Shown here piece by piece: positions 61,146 through 64,000 of a stretch of 64,000 nucleotides of DNA. Position 1 is the stretch's first letter. Every line of letters starts with the position of its first letter. The notes below the pieces were generated by a model, which worked only from the letters and a program-made list of their open reading frames with translations, had not been told where the DNA came from and did no database searches. Both the position numbers and the translations under genes were made by a program. The DNA is from Tigriopus japonicus. Taxonomy: Eukaryota > Arthropoda > Copepoda > Harpacticoida > Harpacticidae. The DNA lies in contig JAAGOF010000328.1 in the NCBI GenBank assembly GCA_010645155.1, positions 72,279-136,278 on the forward strand. Reading direction: 5' to 3'.

Positions 61146-61192
61146 CACGGATCACTAGAAGAAACTTCTAACACTTCTTCTAGTGATCCGTG
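61146..61192. repeat. 47-bp perfect hairpin flanked by direct repeats
   Basis: CACGGATCACTAGAAGAA (61146-61163) and its exact reverse complement (61175-61192) enclose an 11-nt loop. Immediately outside, ATTAATG occurs on both sides (61139-61145 and 61193-61199), as expected of a target duplication around a tiny foldback insertion. It has no coding content. Confidence 0.85.
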
Positions 61193-61285
61193 ATTAATGG
61201 CAGGAATTACTAATGATGTCATCATTTTCGGTGAGAAAATAAGTTCGGATGTCATGTGGTTCTGATGAGCGTGAAGGTGGCTAAA

Positions 61286-61640
61286 ACAAAGATTTAGGCC
61301 TGGTTATTGCAACAATTCCTTTCTCATCTGCACAACTTGAAGTTGGAATAGCAATTATTGACATTTTTTGCAAAAAAATGTTTTGTTGATTTTATCTAAA
61401 ATTTTGCTACATATATTGAACTGACTCTTCCGAATTTTTGAATCAGGAACGTCCGACATTGAATAACAATATGGCCAGAGGAGATCGGTTCCTGGGGCAA
61501 CTAAACCAAACAACAAATAATTTGTTTAATTAAAGGCTTCCAATTTCTCCATTTGCTTTTAATGGAAAATCATTTACTTGACAATACTTCTAGACATACA
61601 TTATCCATGCCATTGCTCTTAAATGCAACATTTTTCAAAA
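61286..61640. repeat. dispersed repeat, copy 2
   Basis: Homologous to 57265-57600 in the same orientation; see copy 1 for the shared blocks. The copies have diverged substantially, so the duplication is old. Confidence 0.7.
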
Positions 61641-61683
61641 ATCTGCATTTTGTCAAGCCTAAACTGCTAACAGCAGCAGGTGT

Positions 61684-61691
61684 GTAATAAG
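61684..61691. repeat. hAT target site duplication, left copy
   Basis: GTAATAAG directly before the left terminus. Confidence 0.8.
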
Positions 61692-62188
61692 CAGGGACGG
61701 GCAAATAGTGCAAATCAAAAGAAGCTTTTGGTTACCAAAAGTTGCACAAAAATCAGCCCAAAACCGTAAAATAATGTGAAGAAAAAGGTCAGAAGCGCAA
61801 ATAAAAACCAAAAAAGCGCAAATAAAATTTTAAAAAAAATCGCAAAAAACTGAAATTTCTGAAACAAAAACCTTCAGATACTTTCTTGTCATCTGCTTGT
61901 TATTTTTCAATCTTGAAGAGGAAAATTTAGGTATTGAAGATGTAGTAATCAAAACTAGACTGGCCTATGCTGGCCGTAAAATCAGATTTAGTTTTGAAAT
62001 TTGAAAAAAAACTTCCAAAAGTAAACACTTTCAAAGACAAAATAGCATACCCTCAACAATTTGTTCATTTCGGTTCGGTCTACCGAATTCGTAAAAAAAA
62101 ATCGTGCAAATAAAGGTAAAAAGTGCAAAAACGCAAATAAATAGGTTTATGTTACCAAAAATTTTATTACACTTTTTGCCCGTCCCTA
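61692..62188. mobile_element. non-autonomous hAT element (497 bp)
   Basis: Left end CAGGGACGGGCAAATAGTG and right end, read inward, TAGGGACGGGCAAAAAGTG. It is flanked by the perfect 8-bp direct repeat GTAATAAG (61684-61691 and 62189-62196). The YAGGG start and 8-bp target duplication are hallmarks of the hAT superfamily. The interior is A-rich with repeated gcaaataaa motifs and has no transposase, so it is a MITE-like derivative. Confidence 0.85.
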
Positions 62189-62196
62189 GTAATAAG
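62189..62196. repeat. hAT target site duplication, right copy
   Basis: GTAATAAG directly after the right terminus. Confidence 0.8.
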
Positions 62197-63650
62197 ACAC
62201 GGCACGGACATCTAGAGATTTGGACTTTGGTCGGAAAAATGGCCTGACTGAGAGCAGGCCGATGTCAAAATGGTTTGAATTTGCCGCCAAAATAAGGGGC
62301 CAAGTGAGGGAGGCAAAATGCCTAGGCTTGCGAAAAAACTATGGTGATCAAGCTTCTTCTTTTGATGGCATCAGACAGTAAGAAATCATTTTCTTTCATT
62401 TTTGAAAGTCAATTTGCAAATATTTGACAGTTTAAACTGAAAATACTAAGATTTGGATTATTGAGTAAATTTTACATTAGATTTTCTTCTAGCTTGGAAA
62501 GACATGAAATGGCATCACTTAACTTCACTTCAGTAGTTGTAAACAAGGTGTCTACTTTTGAAAGGATTGTTACCTGATTGGAAACTTCAATTGCCTGGAA
62601 TATCATCATGTTGATGCACAAAAGTGGTTATGTTTAAGGATTTTTTCAAACCTAGTGACCAAGCAGGGGCATCAAGTTACTTTCAAAACTGCAGAATTTG
62701 TGGTTTTAAATGATCTCAGGAATTGTTTTGGTGAAGTATAAATCAGTGCTTAAAATGTCTTCTTATCTTGATACTTTTCCATCCTATGGTTTGCTTCTTT
62801 ATGTCCACCTTGTTAAGGATTTCTTTTTTCTTGAGGGATACAAGTGGAGAATTGTTTAAGCTTTAGCCCAAACCACAGAGCTCAACAGAGACCTCAATTT
62901 TCATGATATTTGATAAGTTTCACTTTTGACCAGAATGATCAGACAACTAAGTGGGATGGTGTAATGAAAAACTGTGAAAAACAGTGAAAACTGAAAAACA
63001 CCATGGCTTTAAATTGATGTAAAATTTGAAAACAATTTTTTTTGATAAATTAGTTTATCAAACAAAGACTACGGAAGTCTCCTTAAATTGGGAAAATCTT
63101 ATTGCTTGAAAGATATTTCCTACTTCAAAACCTGATCTTCCAAAGTAAAAAAATACTTTTCTAATTGCCTCTTAGATTCCAATGAAAAGCAAAGCTATGG
63201 AGAAAATGATGATGAAACACCTTTAGGTAGTAATATCTTTCATTTGTACAGTACACCTAGTACTTTTCTTACAGTTGTAGTAGCAAAATGTGTTTCTGAT
63301 TGTCTGTAAGTTTAAATGAGCATGCTGATGTGTCTGAAAACTCTCTTTTTAAAATAGAAGCATGACAGGTATAATGTAATCCAAACCAAACAATTAGCTC
63401 TGAAATTAACAAGTGGCAAAAAGAGTGCTGTTGCAGAGAATGATCAAAATTGCAAAAGAGAAATTTTTAATTTAATTCAAGCAATAAGTTCAGTGAAGAA
63501 TATAAATTGTGTCATTAGTTTTAATACATTGTTATCAATATAATTGAAATCAAACAAAAATCATCTGACCGATATTCCGTTGTCATTAATTTGTACTTGG
63601 TACTACACTTATCTTTGAAATTAAGTGGAAAGTGGATATTGAGTGTTGTT
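62197..63650. other. intergenic region
   Basis: AT-rich; I see no gene, RNA or bounded repeat. Confidence 0.5.
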
Positions 63651-63810
63651 GGGTGACTGAGTTGCCCAATGGCTCACATGGTGGCAGCAGTGTTTCCGTG
63701 GTGGGAGCAGGATGGTAGGCGTGTGCGCAAATCATGCTGGTGCCAAATCCCCACGGAGCATGAACCCGTGCCCTCTAGAACCTCCCGAGATGGGAGGGGA
63801 GGGTGATGGT
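63651..63810 (+). repeat. leader of minisatellite locus 2
   Basis: Begins with gggtgactgagttgccc ... cacatggtgg, a single diverged unit of the 32-bp repeat of locus 1, then gcagtgtttccgtggtggga, matching the leader at 49.86 kb. The order (32-bp unit, leader, 30-bp array) differs from locus 1 (leader, traces of the 30-bp unit, 32-bp array). Confidence 0.65.
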
Positions 63811-64000
63811 CCGGATCGATTGCCTTGTGCGGAAGGATTCCCGGCTTTATTGCCTTGTGAGGGTGGATTCCCGGATTGATTGCCTTGTGCGGGTGGATTC
63901 CCGGATCAATTGGCCTTGTGTGGGTGGATTCCCGGATCAATTGGCCTTGTGCGGGTGGATTCCTGGATTGATTGCTTTGTGCTGGTGGATTCCCGATATT
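63811..64000 (+). repeat. 30-31-bp minisatellite, about 6 units, continues past the window
   Basis: Units of the form ATTGCCTTGTGCGGGTGG followed by ATTCCCGGATTG, 30 or 31 bp long. On the minus strand the 30-bp units give a periodic PGIHPHKAI reading frame, but 31-bp units would shift it, so I do not call a protein. The array is cut by the window edge. Confidence 0.9.

Noticed and set aside
63674..63940. Periodic PGIHPHKAI frame at the right edge
   Set aside because: It follows from the 30-bp unit length; 31-bp units would break the frame, and no gene signals accompany it.

Overview
This is eukaryotic nuclear DNA: genes are split by GT-AG introns (one about 25 kb), poly(A) signals are present, and there are no bacterial-style operons. 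The TCAGT initiator-like motifs just upstream of several start codons and the gene content point to an arthropod, perhaps a crustacean such as a copepod; this is inference only. The window has two compositional halves. Positions 1 to about 43 kb have balanced composition. From about 43 kb to the end the DNA is visibly richer in A+T and full of transposon-derived repeats.

The left half is almost entirely one minus-strand gene. I reconstructed it from five exons whose splice phases all agree (42547-42350, 17185-16867, 8025-6433, 5602-5375, 4779-3548). It encodes a 1189-residue CLCA-family protein (calcium-activated chloride channel regulator): signal peptide, CLCA N-terminal domain, VWA domain, beta-sandwich and FnIII domains, one membrane helix and a long Ser/Thr-rich tail. 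Both metal centres expected in the family are degenerate: the HExxH protease motif reads REWCK and the VWA MIDAS residues are replaced. Nested in its 25-kb first intron, on the opposite strand, is an apparently intronless gene (35715-36800) whose N-terminal half resembles the actinoporin-like beta-sandwich fold and whose C-terminal half I cannot assign.

The right half holds three small minus-strand genes for secreted proteins. Two are clear tandem paralogues (about 48.9-47.6 kb and 55.9-53.7 kb) with the same three-exon structure, identical coding lengths for exons 1 and 2, identical intron phases, and the same spacing from a TCAGT motif to the ATG. Their mature proteins share seven cysteines, and I do not recognise the family. 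The third (59.2-58.0 kb) is an unrelated 93-residue secreted protein with a 9-nt coding first exon.

Between and around these genes are well-delimited repeats. They include a 627-bp non-autonomous element with ~62-80-bp inverted termini and a 9-11-bp target duplication (Mutator-like), and a 497-bp non-autonomous hAT element with an 8-bp duplication. There is also a ~474-bp foldback, a 47-bp perfect hairpin flanked by 7-bp direct repeats, and a mariner-like terminus. A 32-bp minisatellite shows higher-order structure, and a second minisatellite locus at the right edge shares its leader sequence. The left edge (0.5-2.7 kb) carries a diverged repeat family.
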